From Paraphysoderma sedebokerense (lineage: Eukaryota; Blastocladiomycota; Physodermatomycetes; Physodermatales; Physodermataceae), in contig JAHLJZ010000047.1 of assembly GCA_025602915.1 (NCBI GenBank), forward strand, positions 1 to 64,000: a DNA stretch of 64,000 nucleotides, read 5' to 3'. The translations under genes were made by a program, and so were the position numbers. Below are positions 63,192 to 64,000 of this stretch, in pieces. The notes under the pieces were generated by a model. It was not told where the DNA came from. It saw only the letters and a list, made by a program, of their open reading frames with translations, and did no database searches. Position 1 is the first letter of the stretch. Each line of letters opens with the position of its first letter.

Positions 63192-64000
63192 ATGTATCAT
63201 AGTCGATTCTTTTGCGCGAATTCTACGCTGACGCAGAATATTTCTATTCCATTAAGTTATTCAACAACTCTCACGTCGAGCTTGAAACGTAAAAATCGAA
63301 GTTTACTAATACACTTCAACCTTCATCGCTTCTCTCGTTCCATATGGACATCGGGCCCATGGAAGGGCGTACCTAATCGAAGTACTATTTTTGAAGGAGC
63401 CGTCAATAATCTAAAGAATGACAATAGTATCTTAAATTGGTTTAAAGTCCGTCGGCGGAGGAGGTTGTTTGGCGGACATCTGGTGTCACCGTGTAAATGG
63501 GTAGGGGAAGAGACATCGAATTTTCGAAGATATCTCAACACAACTTCGGTAATATCAAAAGATTCATCGGTCGTAAATTCAAATCAGACTTCGAATTCAC
63601 ACTCCTCCTCCCGATCCGAACCTTCCTCCCTGATACATCAATCCTCGATTGCATCAGGTCCTCCTACAAATGAATCAAACGACTTACAATACCCTCCAGA
63701 TTTGAAATGGACTGCCCAATCCCCACTTTTCCTTTCCCGTCTTCCACAACTCTATGCTACGCTATCTAAATCCCGCCTCGCGTCCCTCGTCATTTTAACA
63801 ACCATGGTGGGCTACGCAACTTCACCCTTCCCTACGACCCTTTCAACCCTCTTTTTAACGACAGTTGGGACCAGTCTCTGCGTCGTATCCGCAAACACAA
63901 TAAATCAATTCATAGAGTCTCCATACGATGCCCAGATGTCACGAACATTAAATCGACCACTCCCCCGACACCAACTTACTCCGTTTCATGCATTCAACGT
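63192..64000 (+). CDS. COX10: Protoheme IX farnesyltransferase Cox10, 5' part only (runs off window)
   Basis: Open without interruption from the ATG at 63192 to the window end (about 269 codons). The first 170 residues are Ser/Arg-rich with few acidic residues near the start (MYHSRFFCANSTLTQNISIP), a plausible mitochondrial presequence. The prenyltransferase begins at LYATLSKSRLASLVILTTMV (membrane helix 1), then reaches the first Asp-rich motif NTINQFIESPYDAQMSRTLNRPLPR, which matches Cox10 and CtaB. Cox10 makes haem O from haem B in the mitochondrial inner membrane for cytochrome oxidase. The remaining helices lie outside the window. The ATG is the first after an in-frame stop at 63156. Confidence 0.9.
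   Translation, partial: MYHSRFFCANSTLTQNISIPLSYSTTLTSSLKRKNRSLLIHFNLHRFSRSIWTSGPWKGVPNRSTIFEGAVNNLKNDNSILNWFKVRRRRRLFGGHLVSPCKWVGEETSNFRRYLNTTSVISKDSSVVNSNQTSNSHSSSRSEPSSLIHQSSIASGPPTNESNDLQYPPDLKWTAQSPLFLSRLPQLYATLSKSRLASLVILTTMVGYATSPFPTTLSTLFLTTVGTSLCVVSANTINQFIESPYDAQMSRTLNRPLPRHQLTPFHAFN

Noticed and set aside
63323-63541. Minus-strand ORF near the right end
   Set aside because: It is antisense to the N-terminal part of COX10, whose frame is open from 63192 to the window end.

Overview
This is eukaryotic nuclear DNA, most likely from an early-diverging fungus. Genes carry many short spliceosomal introns (about 60-100 nt, a few of 200-400 nt, with CTAAC/CTGAC-like branch sites near the acceptor). 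ADE2 has the fungal PurK-PurE fusion order, and GTP cyclohydrolase II stands alone as in fungal RIB1. The gene set also includes RMD1/DUF155, BMT5, a DSS1/CYT-4-like RNase and a P450. A PMP70-type ABCD transporter, a TEAD-like YAP-binding domain and a Skp1-type prolyl hydroxylase/GT60 enzyme fit a lineage outside the common yeasts and moulds. The species cannot be named from sequence alone. All exon joins were read by eye from splice signals, frame and family conservation; wherever exons are listed, their lengths sum to whole codons.

Layout. 1-12.1 kb: two PTC7-like PP2C phosphatases with N-terminal signal sequences (the first cut by the window edge), a mitochondrial RNase II-type exoribonuclease, PMP70 and ADE2, all on the minus strand. 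12.5-24 kb: a short unknown protein, SF3B4/HSH49 (plus), KEOPS subunit PCC1, a tandem pair of secreted proteins of unknown family, another unknown gene and a cytochrome P450. 24.4-49.0 kb: a perfect-looking 12,240-bp direct tandem duplication carrying RIB1, a large acidic protein, a TEAD-YBD-like protein and a TMEM144-like membrane protein. The breakpoint lies inside the RIB1 reading frame, so the right-hand RIB1 copy has lost its last 31 codons. 49.4-64 kb: RMD1, a Cue2/NONU-1-like CUE-DUF1771-Smr protein, BMT5, a BSD-domain protein, proteasome beta5, a prolyl-4-hydroxylase/GT60 fusion and the 5' part of COX10.

There is no operon logic. Most genes are housekeeping: purine and riboflavin synthesis, splicing, tRNA t6A, rRNA methylation, proteasome, mitochondrial RNA decay and haem A. 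The unusual items are the tandem duplication with its broken RIB1, the hydroxylase-glycosyltransferase fusion with a possible F-box-like N-terminus, the YBD-like protein without a TEA domain, the signal-sequence PP2C pair, the secreted paralogue pair, and micro-exons of 15, 17 and 21 nt. I saw no tRNA, rRNA, CRISPR array, transposase, reverse transcriptase or virus-like element.
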